A DNA stretch of 64,000 nt from the NCBI RefSeq assembly GCF_002741015.1, contig NZ_CP016616.1, forward strand, positions 4,311,501 through 4,375,500, read 5' to 3'. A model generated the notes under the pieces. The model saw only the letters and a program-made list of their open reading frames with translations, had not been told where the DNA came from and ran no database searches. The translations under genes and the position numbers were made by a program. Below, one piece after another: positions 49,724 through 58,321 of the stretch. Numbering within the stretch: the first letter of the stretch is position 1; each line of letters begins with the position of its first letter. The DNA is from Microvirga ossetica (GTDB lineage Bacteria > Pseudomonadota > Alphaproteobacteria > Rhizobiales > Beijerinckiaceae).

Positions 49724-50554
49724 ATGAATGATTCTCGCCCCTTCGGCGACTTTGCGCCGTCAGGCATCACCCGGTGGGTGATCGACCGCACGCGCGGATT
49801 GCCCGAGGGGTGGGCGGGCCGCCGGGTGGCCCTGATGCTGCGCCATCTGGCGATGAAGATGCTCAACGGCCTGCCGCTCGACCTCGAAACCTTCGGCGTC
49901 CGCATGCGGTTGTACCCGTACAAGAACGTCTGCGAGCGGCGCATCCTGTTCACGCCGCAATATTTCGACGCCGACGAGCTCAAGATCCTGACCGATCGGA
50001 TCCGCCCGGGCTTCACCTTCATCGACGTGGGCTCGAATGTGGGCTGGTACGCGCTCTTTCTGGCGCAGGAGGCCGGAACCGCCGTCGCGACCCGGATTCT
50101 GGCGGTGGAGCCCCAGCCCGAGATCTTCGACCGCCTGATCTACAACATCCGCCAGAATCCCTCGAGCACGATCAAGGCGGTCGACTGCGCCGTGGCCGAC
50201 AAGACGGGCGAGCTCACCCTGTTCCTCGACCCGCGCAACCGCGGCGAGGCGAGCCTGAAGATTGTCAATTCGAGCCAGACCGACGCGATCCGCGTGCCGG
50301 CCGTGACCCTGATCGAGCTCCTGAACCGGGAGGGCCTTGCCCACGTGGATGCGATCAAGCTCGACGTGGAAGGGGCGGAGGATCTCGTCCTCGATCCCTT
50401 CTTCCGGGATGCGCCTGCCGCCCTCTATCCAGCGCTCTTCATCGTCGCCAACGTGCCCGAGCGCTGGCAGATCGATGTCATCGGCCTGCTCACGAGCAAG
50501 GGCTACCGGCAGGCGCTCGAGACCAAGATGAACTTGGTCTTCGAGCGGCCCTGA
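49724..50554 (+). CDS. FkbM family methyltransferase
   Basis: This 276-residue SAM-dependent methyltransferase has the FkbM core: FTFIDVGSNVGWYALFLAQEAG (SAM site, near residue 105), ILAVEPQPEIFDRL, AVADKTGELTLFL and the closing IKLDVEGAEDLVL near 215. Such enzymes often O-methylate surface sugars, but the substrate is unknown. It lies opposite in direction between map and sfsA, genes usually adjacent in alphaproteobacteria, so it looks inserted into that cluster. Confidence 0.85.
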   Translation: MNDSRPFGDFAPSGITRWVIDRTRGLPEGWAGRRVALMLRHLAMKMLNGLPLDLETFGVRMRLYPYKNVCERRILFTPQYFDADELKILTDRIRPGFTFIDVGSNVGWYALFLAQEAGTAVATRILAVEPQPEIFDRLIYNIRQNPSSTIKAVDCAVADKTGELTLFLDPRNRGEASLKIVNSSQTDAIRVPAVTLIELLNREGLAHVDAIKLDVEGAEDLVLDPFFRDAPAALYPALFIVANVPERWQIDVIGLLTSKGYRQALETKMNLVFERP

Positions 50555-50561
50555 CCAGCGG

Positions 50562-51281
50562 TCATCGCGGCGTCACGATCTCCACCGGCCGGTCGATGAC
50601 GACCTCCTGGGGCGTGATGCGGCATGCATAAGCGTAGGATTCGACCCCCACGGCGAGGGCATGCCGGAAGGCCTTGTCGTAGGCCGGATCGATGTCGCGG
50701 GCGACGTCGAAGCGCTCCGCATCCATCTGGATGACGTAGACGAGGGCGGCTCTCGCACCCGCCGCCACCATGTCGGCGAGCTCATAGAGGTGCTTGGCGC
50801 TGCGCGCCGCGACGCAGTCCGGGAACTCGGCGAAGCCCGCCTCGCGCATGAGGTGGCAGTTCTTCACCTCCAGGTAGCACGGCCTGTCGCCGTCCTTTTC
50901 GAGCAGGAAGTCGACCCGGCTGTTTTTGCCGTATTTCACCTCTGGCCGCACCCGGTCGTAGCCCGCAAAGGGCGCGAGCCGTCCCTCGCGCAAGGCCTCG
51001 GCGACCAGGAGGTTCGGGCGGGAGGTGTTGATCCCGATGAGCTGGAGCGGGCCGCCGCCTGCGGGCACCTCCACGAACTCCCAATTATACAGGAGCTTGC
51101 GGTTGGGGTTCGTAGCCCGCGAGAGGAAGACCCGGCTGCCGGGGTCCTTCAGCCCCATCATGGCGCCGGGATTGGCGCAATGGGCGGTGACCATCTCTCC
51201 CGTATCGAGCTCGATATCGGCCAGAAATCGCTTGTAGCGCTCGATGAGACGGCCCTCGAGCAGGGTTTCTTGAAAACGCAT
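50562..51281 (-). CDS. sfsA: SfsA family nuclease/sugar fermentation stimulation protein
   Basis: This 239-residue protein matches SfsA: LLEGRLIERYKRFLADIEL at the start, VTAHCANPGAMMGL, the RVDFLLEKDGDRPCYLEVKNC nuclease-like core (Asp and Glu-x-Lys) and CVAARSAKHLYELADM. E. coli SfsA is reported to bind or cut nucleic acid. It is convergent with the FkbM gene, with seven bases between. Confidence 0.93.
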   Translation of the reverse strand: MRFQETLLEGRLIERYKRFLADIELDTGEMVTAHCANPGAMMGLKDPGSRVFLSRATNPNRKLLYNWEFVEVPAGGGPLQLIGINTSRPNLLVAEALREGRLAPFAGYDRVRPEVKYGKNSRVDFLLEKDGDRPCYLEVKNCHLMREAGFAEFPDCVAARSAKHLYELADMVAAGARAALVYVIQMDAERFDVARDIDPAYDKAFRHALAVGVESYAYACRITPQEVVIDRPVEIVTPR

Positions 51282-51348
51282 TCACATCCAACGGAAGATT
51301 GCAAAAATCCCTGGTAGCAGGGGCGAAGGCCGGGGTCCAACCTAGGAT

Positions 51349-51446
51349 GTCATCCCCGGCGGCCGAAGGCCGGGAAGGGGATCCACGATCAGGCGCTGCG
51401 TTATGGATTCCCTTCCCCTCCGCTGCGCTCCGGCCGGGAATGACAC
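51349..51446. repeat. Long imperfect inverted repeat, GTCATCCCCGGC type
   Basis: The outer arms GTCATCCCCGGC and GGCCGGGAATGAC and the inner arms GGAAGGGGATCCA and TGGATTCCCTTCCCC can pair over about 100 bases. It lies in the 245-base gap between sfsA and the divergent CinA-type gene, and resembles the palindromes after alaS. Confidence 0.6.
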
Positions 51447-51527
51447 GGACGACGCGTGGGATGAACACTGCTTGCGCTTGAGAATTACCGTCTCTGGGGC
51501 TAAAGGCCCTGAAAAGGATCCCTGCGC

Positions 51528-52274
51528 ATGGCCATTTCCGTCACAGCCGCTCTTCTCATCATCGGCGATGAGATCCTCACGGGCCGCACCAAGGACAAGA
51601 ATATCGGCTACATCGCCGAGTACCTGACCGGGATCGGCATCGATCTGCGCGAGGTCCGCGTCGTGCCGGACGTGGAGGAGGAGATCGTGGCCGCGGTCAA
51701 CGCCCTGCGCAGCCGCTACACCTATCTCTTCACCACCGGCGGCATCGGCCCGACGCACGACGACATCACCGCGGATTCCGTCGCCAAGGCGCTTGGGGTC
51801 GGCATCGGGGTCGATCCCAGGGCCGTCGCCCTGCTGCAGGAACGCTACCAGCCGCACGAGCTGAACGAGGCCAGGTTGCGCATGGCGCGCATCCCCGATG
51901 GGGCAGACCTGATCGAGAACCCGATCTCCAAGGCGCCCGGCTTCCGTATCGGCAATGTCTTCGTCATGGCGGGCGTGCCTTCGATCATGCAGGCAATGCT
52001 CGACAACATCGCGTCGGGGCTGCAGACCGGCGCGCGCATGATCATCGAGACCATCGAGGCGGAGGGGCTGGCCGAGGGCATCTATGCCGAGGGCCTGAGC
52101 CAGATCGCCTCGTCTTTCCCAAACGTTTCCATCGGCTCCTATCCGTCCTTCTCGACGAGCGGCTTTCGCAACCAGATCGTCGCTCGGGGCAAGGACCCGG
52201 AGGCGGTCGCGAATGCTGCCGCCGCCGTCCGTGATCTTCTCGGTCGCCTCAAGGGCGACCGGGCGCCTCTCTAA
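51528..52274 (+). CDS. CinA-type molybdopterin-binding domain protein
   Basis: This 248-residue protein is the N-terminal (COG1058) part of CinA without the C-terminal amidase. LLIIGDEILTGRTKDKN opens the MoCF-like fold; FTTGGIGPTHDDITADSVAKAL near residue 70 is the conserved phosphate/ligand site and PGFRIGNVFVMAGVPSIMQAM the next. Full CinA hydrolyses ADP-ribose or NMN; what this short form does is not known. gpt follows after 40 bases on the same strand. Confidence 0.88.
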   Translation: MAISVTAALLIIGDEILTGRTKDKNIGYIAEYLTGIGIDLREVRVVPDVEEEIVAAVNALRSRYTYLFTTGGIGPTHDDITADSVAKALGVGIGVDPRAVALLQERYQPHELNEARLRMARIPDGADLIENPISKAPGFRIGNVFVMAGVPSIMQAMLDNIASGLQTGARMIIETIEAEGLAEGIYAEGLSQIASSFPNVSIGSYPSFSTSGFRNQIVARGKDPEAVANAAAAVRDLLGRLKGDRAPL

Positions 52275-52314
52275 GAGTTAACTTCGCACCTCAAGCCTTA
52301 AGAAGAGCAAGCCC

Positions 52315-52821
52315 ATGTCTCCGACCTCTCCCAAAGCCTTTCCCGTCTCCTGGGATCAGTTCCACCGCGATTGCCGCGCGCTCGCCTGGCGCCTGGCCTC
52401 GGCCGGCCCCTTCGAGGCGATCGTCTGCATCACCCGCGGCGGCCTCGTGCCGGCCGCCATCGTGGCGCGCGAACTCGATGTCCGCCTCATCGAGAGCGTC
52501 TGCATCGCGAGCTATCACGACTACAAGAACCAGGGCGAACTTCAGGTGCTGAAGGACATCGCCCCCGCGATCAAGGCTCTAGGCGACGGAACGGGCAAGG
52601 GCGTGCTCGTGATCGACGACCTCACCGATACCGGCAAGACCGCGAAGATCGTGCGCGACATGCTGCCGAACGCGCATTTCGCCGCCGTCTATGCCAAGCC
52701 CGCCGGGCGCCCCCTGATCGACACCTTCGTGACGGAGGTGAGCCAGGACACCTGGATCTACTTCCCCTGGGATATGGGCCTGGCCTACCAGGCCCCGATC
52801 CGCGAGGGATCGGCGGGTTAA
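52315..52821 (+). CDS. gpt: Xanthine phosphoribosyltransferase
   Basis: This 168-residue type I phosphoribosyltransferase salvages xanthine and guanine. [19 protein letters not shown] starts the protein, [17 protein letters not shown] is the pyrophosphate loop, and the PRPP motif [15 protein letters not shown] is near residue 100. The hood region YFPWDMG binds the purine. Its length equals bacterial Gpt. It is followed at 18 bases by the AMP-binding gene. Confidence 0.92.
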   Translation: MSPTSPKAFPVSWDQFHRDCRALAWRLASAGPFEAIVCITRGGLVPAAIVARELDVRLIESVCIASYHDYKNQGELQVLKDIAPAIKALGDGTGKGVLVIDDLTDTGKTAKIVRDMLPNAHFAAVYAKPAGRPLIDTFVTEVSQDTWIYFPWDMGLAYQAPIREGSAG

Positions 52822-52839
52822 CGAAACAGGGGGGCGCCC

Positions 52840-54396
52840 GTGGTGGAATTCGATATCGCGCGGACGCGCAAGACCCTGTTCGGGGCTCTTCTCGACGCAA
52901 GGGACAAGTTCGGCCGCAACAAGGAGGCGCTCGAGGATCTGGAGCGCCAGCCGATCACCTTCGGACGCCTCGTCCTCGGCTCGCTGGTGCTCGGACGCAA
53001 GCTCGCGGGCCTGACGCGGGAGCGCGAATATGTCGGCGTGCTGCTGCCGAACGTGCAGGCCATTGCGGTCACCCTGTTCGGGCTCAATGCCTTCGGACGC
53101 GTGCCGGCCTTCCTGAACTTCACCGCCGGGCTCAAGAACCTCAAGGCGGCCTGCGACCTGGCCGGGATGAGGACGATCATCACCTCCCGACGCTTCGTCG
53201 AGCAGGGCAAGCTCGACGATGTCGTCGAAGCGCTGGGCGAGGGGCGGCGGATTCTGTGGCTCGAGGATGTTCGCGGCGACCTGACGAGCTTCGACAAGCT
53301 GCGCGGGCTGTTCGATTCCTGGTTCGCGCGGCGTGTCCACGCCCGGGCGAGGCTCCAGCCCGACGATCCGGCCGTGCTGCTCTTCACGTCGGGATCCGAG
53401 GGCGTGCCGAAGGGTGTGGTGCTGTCGAACGCCAATCTCGTCGCCAACGCCTATCAGGTCAAAGCCCTCGCCGGCGACGTGCTGAGAGACGACGACGTCT
53501 TCTTCGATCCGCTGCCGATCTTCCACTCCTTCGGCCTGACCGCAGGGCTTCTGACGGCGGTTCTCAACGGCATGAAATCGGTGCTCTATCCGAGCCCGCT
53601 CCATTACCGGCAGATCCCGAAGCTCGTGGCCGGCACGCGCGCCACGATCATGCTCGCGACGGACACCTTCCTTCAGGGCTATGCGCGCGCGGCCGGAGAG
53701 AACGATCTGGCGAGCGTGCGCTATGTCATTGCCGGGGCGGAGCGGGTGAAGGACGAGACCCGCAAGCTCTGGGCGAAGCACGGCACCGTCATCCTGGAAG
53801 GCTATGGTGCCACGGAATGCTCGCCGGTCATCGCCGTCAGCCTGCCGGACCGCAACAGGCCCGGTTCCGTCGGGCCGCTCCTGCCGGGAATCGAATGGCG
53901 TCTCGAACCGGTCGAGGGCATCCACGAGGGTGGGCGCCTTCATGTGCGCGGCCCGAACGTCATGAAGGGCTATCTCGATCCCTCGGTGCCGGGCCAGGTC
54001 AACCCGCCGGTCGAGGGCTGGCACGACACGGGCGACATCGTGACCGTCGACGACGGGATCGTCACGATCCGCGGGCGCGCCAAGCGCTTTGCCAAGATCG
54101 CGGGAGAGATGGTTTCGCTCGCCGCCATCGAGGCGACCGTCCAGGGCCTCTGGCCGGACAACAGTCATGTGGTCGTCGCCATTCCGGATTCGCGCAAGGG
54201 CGAGCAGATCGTGCTCATCACCGACAGGGCGGAAGCGGACCGGGAGGTGCTGCTGGCCCATGCCCAGAATCAGGGTTTTCCCGAACTCTGGGTGCCGCGC
54301 TCCATTCTCGTCTCGGGCATCCCGGTGCTGGGCTCCGGCAAGACCGATTACGCGGCCGCCGTCGAAATGGCCCGCCGCCTGCAGCCGATGCTTTAG
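52840..54396 (+). CDS. AMP-binding acyl-CoA/acyl-ACP synthetase (Aas-like half)
   Basis: This 518-residue adenylate-forming enzyme activates a fatty acid. A3 is LLFTSGSEGVPKGVVLSNANL near residue 185, A5 is EGYGATECSPVIAVS near 325, A7 is WHDTGDIV and the A10 lysine is in GSGKTDYAAAVE near 507. It resembles the acyl-ACP synthetase half of Aas proteins, which in many Rhizobiales is fused to an MFS and a PlsC acyltransferase; here it stands alone. The start is GTG (52840 or 52843) after a G-rich ribosome site. Confidence 0.85.
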   Translation: MVEFDIARTRKTLFGALLDARDKFGRNKEALEDLERQPITFGRLVLGSLVLGRKLAGLTREREYVGVLLPNVQAIAVTLFGLNAFGRVPAFLNFTAGLKNLKAACDLAGMRTIITSRRFVEQGKLDDVVEALGEGRRILWLEDVRGDLTSFDKLRGLFDSWFARRVHARARLQPDDPAVLLFTSGSEGVPKGVVLSNANLVANAYQVKALAGDVLRDDDVFFDPLPIFHSFGLTAGLLTAVLNGMKSVLYPSPLHYRQIPKLVAGTRATIMLATDTFLQGYARAAGENDLASVRYVIAGAERVKDETRKLWAKHGTVILEGYGATECSPVIAVSLPDRNRPGSVGPLLPGIEWRLEPVEGIHEGGRLHVRGPNVMKGYLDPSVPGQVNPPVEGWHDTGDIVTVDDGIVTIRGRAKRFAKIAGEMVSLAAIEATVQGLWPDNSHVVVAIPDSRKGEQIVLITDRAEADREVLLAHAQNQGFPELWVPRSILVSGIPVLGSGKTDYAAAVEMARRLQPML

Positions 54397-54533
54397 CATA
54401 CCGAGACGGACCTCGATCCTCTCAATTCTTTGAAAAGCGGCTGCTGCCTGTTCCGGTAACCAAGCTCGGCTTTCTGCGTTGTCTTGCTGGTTGGTCGCGT
54501 TGTAGGGGCGTGCCATTCGGAAGGGAACGGAAG

Positions 54534-54827
54534 ATGAGGAAAGCGGCCGTTGTTCTGATCGCATGCGCTTTCGCAACTGGCGTGCACGCGCAGTCCCGAC
54601 CCTCCACACCCAGCATGACCTGCAATCAGGCCCGGCAGATCGTCTTGTCGAGAGGCGCGGTCGTGCTCGGAACCGGCACCTATACCTATGACCGCTATGT
54701 TGTGGACCGCAGATTTTGCGAGATCAACGAGACGATCGAAATCGGCCTCGTGCCGACGCGGGATACGCCGCAATGCCCCGTCGGGTATCTGTGCCGCGAT
54801 TACGATTTCTTCCTCTTCGACGATTGA
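54534..54827 (+). CDS. Small secreted four-cysteine protein, paralogue A
   Basis: This 97-residue protein has a signal peptide (AAVVLIACAFATGVHAQ) and a mature part with SRPSTPSMTCNQARQIV, RGAVVLGTGTYTYDRYV, a Cys in RRFC, DTPQCPVGYLC and an acidic end FFLFDD. The four cysteines suggest two disulfides in the periplasm. It is one of four paralogues in this window, closest to the copy at 62682. Its function is unknown to me. The start at 54534 follows AAGGGAACGGAAG; the frame is open upstream through gpt, but that is a shadow. Confidence 0.82.
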   Translation: MRKAAVVLIACAFATGVHAQSRPSTPSMTCNQARQIVLSRGAVVLGTGTYTYDRYVVDRRFCEINETIEIGLVPTRDTPQCPVGYLCRDYDFFLFDD

Positions 54828-54931
54828 GGCCGAACCGGCCGGGCGGTGCACCTGGAAGGTTCAGGGCAGTGCGTTGCGGAAGATTTGACGCTGCCGCTGC
54901 GGCATGTGCCGCCGGGAGGTCAAGGGCGTTG

Positions 54932-54961
54932 TTGAAATTATGTCACACCGCTGCAAATAAT
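54932..54961 (+). promoter_or_regulatory. Candidate promoter of the porin gene
   Basis: TTGAAA and AATAAT with an 18-base spacer lie about 155 bases before the porin start. The remaining leader contains a GC-rich inverted repeat (GCGCGCCG...), and no gene is seen in 54828-55115. Confidence 0.4.
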
Positions 54962-55115
54962 CCGCAAGCGGCGGTTAAAATGCTTATCTTTTCAGCAGAT
55001 TGCGCGCCGGTTGGGCGTACAAGACGCGCGCCGCTGTTGCGTCCGACATCGGCCTGATTATGGTCACGTTTGTACACGGGTCCGGATCGGACTCAGCCAT
55101 TGTTTGGAGACAACC

Positions 55116-56336
55116 ATGAAGCTCGCTAAGAGCCTCTTCCTCGGATCGGTCGCGGGTCTCGCGGCTATCGCAGGGGCACAGGCCGCCGACCTTCCCGTAG
55201 CGAAGGCCGCTCCTGTCGAATACGTCCGCGTCTGCTCCACCTACGGCGCAGCCTTCTTCTACATCCCCGGCACCGAAACCTGCCTCCGCGTCGGCGGTCG
55301 TGTCCGCGGCGAGTTTATGTACCTCGAGCCTAACAGTCGCGAAGACGACTCGATCGGCTTCCGCGCTCGCGGCCGCATCCAGCTCGACGCTCGTACGGCC
55401 ACCGCTTACGGCCTCCTGCGCACCTTCGTGCGTTTCGAGATGACCCGCAACACCGGTTCCTACGGCTTCAGCGCGACGAGCCCTGACGTTGCTCAGGCCT
55501 TCATCCAGTTCGGCGGCCTGACCGCCGGTCGCGTGACGTCGTTCTTCTCCAACAGCGATCTGCCGAACGAGAACTGGGGTACGCTTCGCTTCTTCGACGC
55601 TCCTGACGTGAACCTGTTCGCCTACACCTTCTCGTTCGGCAACGGCTTCTCGGCCACATTGTCGGCCGAAGAGGGCTATTTCGCCGGCGCGTTCGATGGT
55701 CCTTCGTCCTTCGTCTACGCCGGTCAGACCATGCCTGACCTCGTCGGCAACCTGAAGTATGCCGGCACCTGGGGTTCGGCTCAGCTCTCCGGTGCGCTGC
55801 ACCAGCTGCGCAGCAACAACCTCGTCGCTGTTGCTCCGGGCATCGTCGACTATCCGGACACCAAACTCGGCTGGGCCATCTCGGCTACGGGTAACGTCAA
55901 CCTGCCGATGCTCGGCGAGGGCGATGCTCTGTGGCTCGCGGCCACCTACGCCGACGGTGCTCTCGGCTATCTCGGCTTCGATCCGACCGTCACGGGCGGC
56001 GAGACCGAGCGTGTCGTCGCCGATGCCTTCATCGTCGGAGACGACATCAAGACGGGACGCGGCTGGTCGGTCGCCGGTGGTCTGAACCACTACTGGACCC
56101 CGACCATCCGCCAGAGCGTGTTCGGTTCGTATGCCCGCGTCGACTACGGTGCCAACGTGGCTCCGGCCTTCGACTTTACCGAATGGCGCGCCGGTTCGAA
56201 CGTGATCTGGTCGCCGGTTTCGGGTCTCGACATCGGCGTCGAGGTTCTCTACTCGAACCTCGATCCGCGCGGTCCAGACCTCGGCCTCGACAACGATACC
56301 ATCGAGGGCCGCCTGCGCGTTCAGCGCGACTTCTAA
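55116..56336 (+). CDS. Outer-membrane porin (Omp2b/PF02530 type)
   Basis: This 406-residue porin forms trimeric diffusion channels. A signal peptide (SLFLGSVAGLAAIAGAQAADL) is followed by the family start CSTYGAAFFYIPGTETCLRVGGRVRGEF, with two cysteines that can bridge, and a repeated beta-strand pattern ending in RLRVQRDF with the C-terminal Phe needed for outer-membrane insertion. GGAGA lies five bases before the ATG. Its codons are more T-ending than its neighbours', as in highly expressed genes. A terminator follows. Confidence 0.94.
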   Translation: MKLAKSLFLGSVAGLAAIAGAQAADLPVAKAAPVEYVRVCSTYGAAFFYIPGTETCLRVGGRVRGEFMYLEPNSREDDSIGFRARGRIQLDARTATAYGLLRTFVRFEMTRNTGSYGFSATSPDVAQAFIQFGGLTAGRVTSFFSNSDLPNENWGTLRFFDAPDVNLFAYTFSFGNGFSATLSAEEGYFAGAFDGPSSFVYAGQTMPDLVGNLKYAGTWGSAQLSGALHQLRSNNLVAVAPGIVDYPDTKLGWAISATGNVNLPMLGEGDALWLAATYADGALGYLGFDPTVTGGETERVVADAFIVGDDIKTGRGWSVAGGLNHYWTPTIRQSVFGSYARVDYGANVAPAFDFTEWRAGSNVIWSPVSGLDIGVEVLYSNLDPRGPDLGLDNDTIEGRLRVQRDF

Positions 56337-56358
56337 TCGATCAACCGATCGGAACGGA

Positions 56359-56391
56359 AAACCCCGGTGTCGCCACCGGGGTTTTTCTTTT
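56359..56391 (+). terminator. Intrinsic terminator after the porin gene
   Basis: AACCCCGGTG and CACCGGGGTT pair around a TCGC loop, followed by TTTCTTTT. It is placed 25 bases past the stop. Confidence 0.92.
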
Positions 56392-56462
56392 GCGCCATAC
56401 CTTGGCCTGATTGGCTTGCGAGCCGTGAAGCGCGTTCACACGAGATCAATCGAGGGGAGCCG

Positions 56463-56723
56463 ATGCCGAGGGTATGCAGGAATGCGGTGGCCGTTGCGCT
56501 GCTGGCATCGGGGCTCGGCGGATGCGTCGGCACGGCCGGCGTTTCTACCTGGCAGTACCAATCCGGCCCGGGTTACGAAACCGAGCGCGTCTCCGGGAGC
56601 AGTATCCGGGCCGACACCGGCCAGGGGATCAGCCGCGAGGCATGCACGAGCGTGGCGCGGCGACAGATAGGAGCGTTCGGCGGCGTCTCAAGTGAGGAGA
56701 CGACATCCTGCGAAGGGGATTGA
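56463..56723 (+). CDS. Small lipoprotein, hypothetical
   Basis: This 86-residue protein starts with a lipoprotein signal: basic MPRVCR, hydrophobic NAVAVALLASG and lipobox LGGC with the acylated Cys at residue 21. The mature part is rich in Ser, Thr and Gly with two more cysteines (REACTSVA, TTSCEGD). I do not recognise a family. GGGGAG lies just before the ATG at 56463. Confidence 0.72.
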   Translation: MPRVCRNAVAVALLASGLGGCVGTAGVSTWQYQSGPGYETERVSGSSIRADTGQGISREACTSVARRQIGAFGGVSSEETTSCEGD

Positions 56724-56743
56724 TCGGTTCGAGCTTGACCGGA

Positions 56744-56768
56744 GGAACGAAGGCTCACCTTGACCGTT
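56744..56768 (+). promoter_or_regulatory. EcfG-type general stress promoter
   Basis: GGAAC (56744-56748), a 16-base spacer and CGTT (56765-56768) match the alphaproteobacterial EcfG consensus GGAAC-N16/17-CGTT exactly. The tiny gene at 56803 starts 34 bases further on. Confidence 0.7.
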
Positions 56769-56802
56769 GGCATGGGGTCAATTCCAGTGTCAGGAGAGCA
56801 TC

Positions 56803-56877
56803 ATGAACAACATCATCTGGCTGATCGGCGCGATCGTGGTCGTCCTCGCGATCCTGTCCTTCCTCGGCCTGCGGTAA
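56803..56877 (+). CDS. 24-residue single-pass membrane peptide
   Basis: This tiny gene has an excellent ribosome site (AGGAGA, five bases before ATG) and encodes a short hydrophobic helix, starting MNNIIWLIGAIVVV and ending FLGLR. Similar peptides with MNNIIxxxG...LSFLGLR are known to me as conserved small ORFs in Rhizobiales. An exact EcfG promoter upstream suggests induction under general stress. It probably sits in the inner membrane; partner unknown. Confidence 0.7.
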   Translation: MNNIIWLIGAIVVVLAILSFLGLR

Positions 56878-56965
56878 GGGCCGTCGAAGAACCTGCAGGG
56901 CAGCTCAGCGCGTCAGGCGCGTTGCCCTGCAGTTCCTTTGTCCCGATAACGGGACACGCGTCATA

Positions 56966-57112
56966 TCATTCTACCAATGCGAGTACGACCGACGCGACGT
57001 TCAGCACGGCCAGTGCGCCGAGCAACGTCGGAAAGAACGGAATGTAAAATCGGCGCGCCACCCCGATCTCGGCTTCGGCGCATGTTCTCGACTGAGACCC
57101 TTTCGTCGCCAT
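56966..57112 (-). CDS. 48-residue membrane protein, hypothetical
   Basis: ATG at 57112 follows GAGGAGGAAGCGCC, a strong ribosome site. The protein has a polar start MATKGSQSRTCAEAE, RRFYIPFFP and one membrane helix (LLGALAVLNVASVVLALV). The helix has LNVASVVLAL, which resembles INIAATALSL and INVAATVFSL in the small proteins at 62141 and 63173; a distant relation is possible. No other family is recognised. Confidence 0.6.
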   Translation of the reverse strand: MATKGSQSRTCAEAEIGVARRFYIPFFPTLLGALAVLNVASVVLALVE

Positions 57113-57237
57113 GGCGCTTCCTCCTCGTCTGTGACCTTACGTCATGCACGCACCATGAACCTGATATGCGTTTCATGAGGTGCGCCGTCGCACACAGATC
57201 GGCAAGCGCTGTAAATCCCTGTGAATGCAGCTGGATT

Positions 57238-57477
57238 TTAATGCCGCGTCGCGGTTTTCTGGATCTGTAGCAATTGCCCTTCGATGGCGCGCATGCGCGT
57301 CATCAGCCTGTCCAGCTCGGTCAGAAGCTGGCGTTCGTCCTGTCGGGCTTTCTCGACGAGGTCTTCGGAGGAGCCGTGGCGGATCCGGTGAAGGGCATCG
57401 GACAATCGCCTGTCCAGGAGCCTCATATGCTGCTCCAGATCCGAGAACTCCTGGTGAAGCTGGGTCTCCTTGAACAC
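57238..57477 (-). CDS. Small coiled-coil protein, hypothetical
   Basis: Up to 79 residues, almost wholly helical and heptad-like (LEQHMRLLDRRLSDALHRI, LLTELDRLMTRMRAIEGQL). The start is GTG at 57477 or ATG at 57426; the latter has GGAG six bases upstream. The opposite frame is also open but lacks a start signal. I recognise no family. Confidence 0.45.
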   Translation of the reverse strand: MFKETQLHQEFSDLEQHMRLLDRRLSDALHRIRHGSSEDLVEKARQDERQLLTELDRLMTRMRAIEGQLLQIQKTATRH

Positions 57478-57824
57478 GGCAGAGATCTCACGTGAGACAG
57501 ACGGTTCTTGCCTAAGCTACAGCCTCCGGCGGGGTTCCACCAAGGCAAAAAAATGGCGTGCCGGCAAATTTCTCAACGGCCAAGCTGAAACGCAGATCCA
57601 TCTTCACCGTTCTGTGAAGAGGGCCGCCGAGCATTTTGTCTCGGTGGATCCTGAGTCTGCTGCCGCCGCCGAGCGAAGATCCCGAAAGACGGCGGTGGCT
57701 TTTCTGTTTCATTGCGCTGGCTCGCTTTGCGTCCTTGGGCCGGTTTTTCAAGTCAGCCGGGCCTTGATCGCCGTCGCATGTCTGCAGCGGCTCAAAAACC
57801 GTAACGGATAAAGGGAGACGCCGA
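57478..57824. other. Intergenic region, no convincing gene
   Basis: Both strands have open frames of 80-110 codons here, but neither has a plausible ribosome site nor a protein-like pattern. The short hairpin TCTTCACCG...TGTGAAGA lies near 57601-57619. The response regulator's promoter is expected at the right end. Confidence 0.4.
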
Positions 57825-58220
57825 ATGGGACAGAAGATGGAGCCTTATCGTGTAGCCCTGATCGTCGAAGATGATTTCGAAGTCAGAGGCTTGGCGGCCG
57901 CTCTTCTCGAGGAGACCGATCTCAAGGTGGTTGAGACCTCCAGTGCGGAAGAAGCCTTGGACTACCTGCGGAAGCATTCCGAGGAGGTCGCCTTCCTGTT
58001 CGCCGATATCCGTCTGCCCTGCCTGATGGATGGACTTGATCTCGTCCGGACCGTGCGCCTGAAATGGCCCTGGGTTCGGACCGTGCTCACCTCCGGTCGG
58101 CCGCTCGAGCAGCAGGATGTCGATATGCCTCGCGATGTCCGCTTCATGCCGAAGCCGTGGCGGGCTCTCGACGTGCTGATGGAAGCCGAGAAGGCGGCTC
58201 AGGCATACCGGCGCAACTGA
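57825..58220 (+). CDS. Single-domain response regulator
   Basis: This 131-residue protein is a stand-alone receiver domain. The acidic pair is in ALIVEDDFEVRGLAA, the phospho-acceptor Asp in FLFADIRLPCLMDGLDL near residue 65, Thr/Ser in VLTSGRP and the conserved Lys in MPKPWRALDV. No output domain follows. GGGAGA precedes the ATG. It could receive phosphate from an HWE kinase and compete or relay, as several rhizobial single receivers do; no kinase is adjacent. Confidence 0.88.
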   Translation: MGQKMEPYRVALIVEDDFEVRGLAAALLEETDLKVVETSSAEEALDYLRKHSEEVAFLFADIRLPCLMDGLDLVRTVRLKWPWVRTVLTSGRPLEQQDVDMPRDVRFMPKPWRALDVLMEAEKAAQAYRRN

Positions 58221-58321
58221 GCTGGCGTTTTCTCGCCCGATTCAGCGGTGCTGCGCACGGGTTCATTGGAACCTTGGCGCTTGCCAGGAATTGGCGTCAG
58301 CAGTTTCAAGAGGATTGTTTG

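Noticed and set aside
52579..54609. Minus-strand frame of 676 codons opposite the acyl synthetase
   Set aside because: No motif or ribosome site; the plus-strand AMP-binding motifs are intact.
52371..54827. Plus-strand frame of 818 codons spanning gpt and the acyl synthetase
   Set aside because: It is out of frame with both real genes. Only its last 98 codons, from 54534, make a real secreted protein.
57130..57146. TGTGA...TCATG near the 48-residue gene as a fourth CRP-like site
   Set aside because: The right arm is TCATG, not TCACA, the spacing is seven, and it lies only 18 bases from the start, unlike the other three.
57470..57811. Plus-strand frame of 113 codons before the response regulator
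   Set aside because: No ribosome site, odd composition, and an equally long frame exists on the other strand; neither is convincing.
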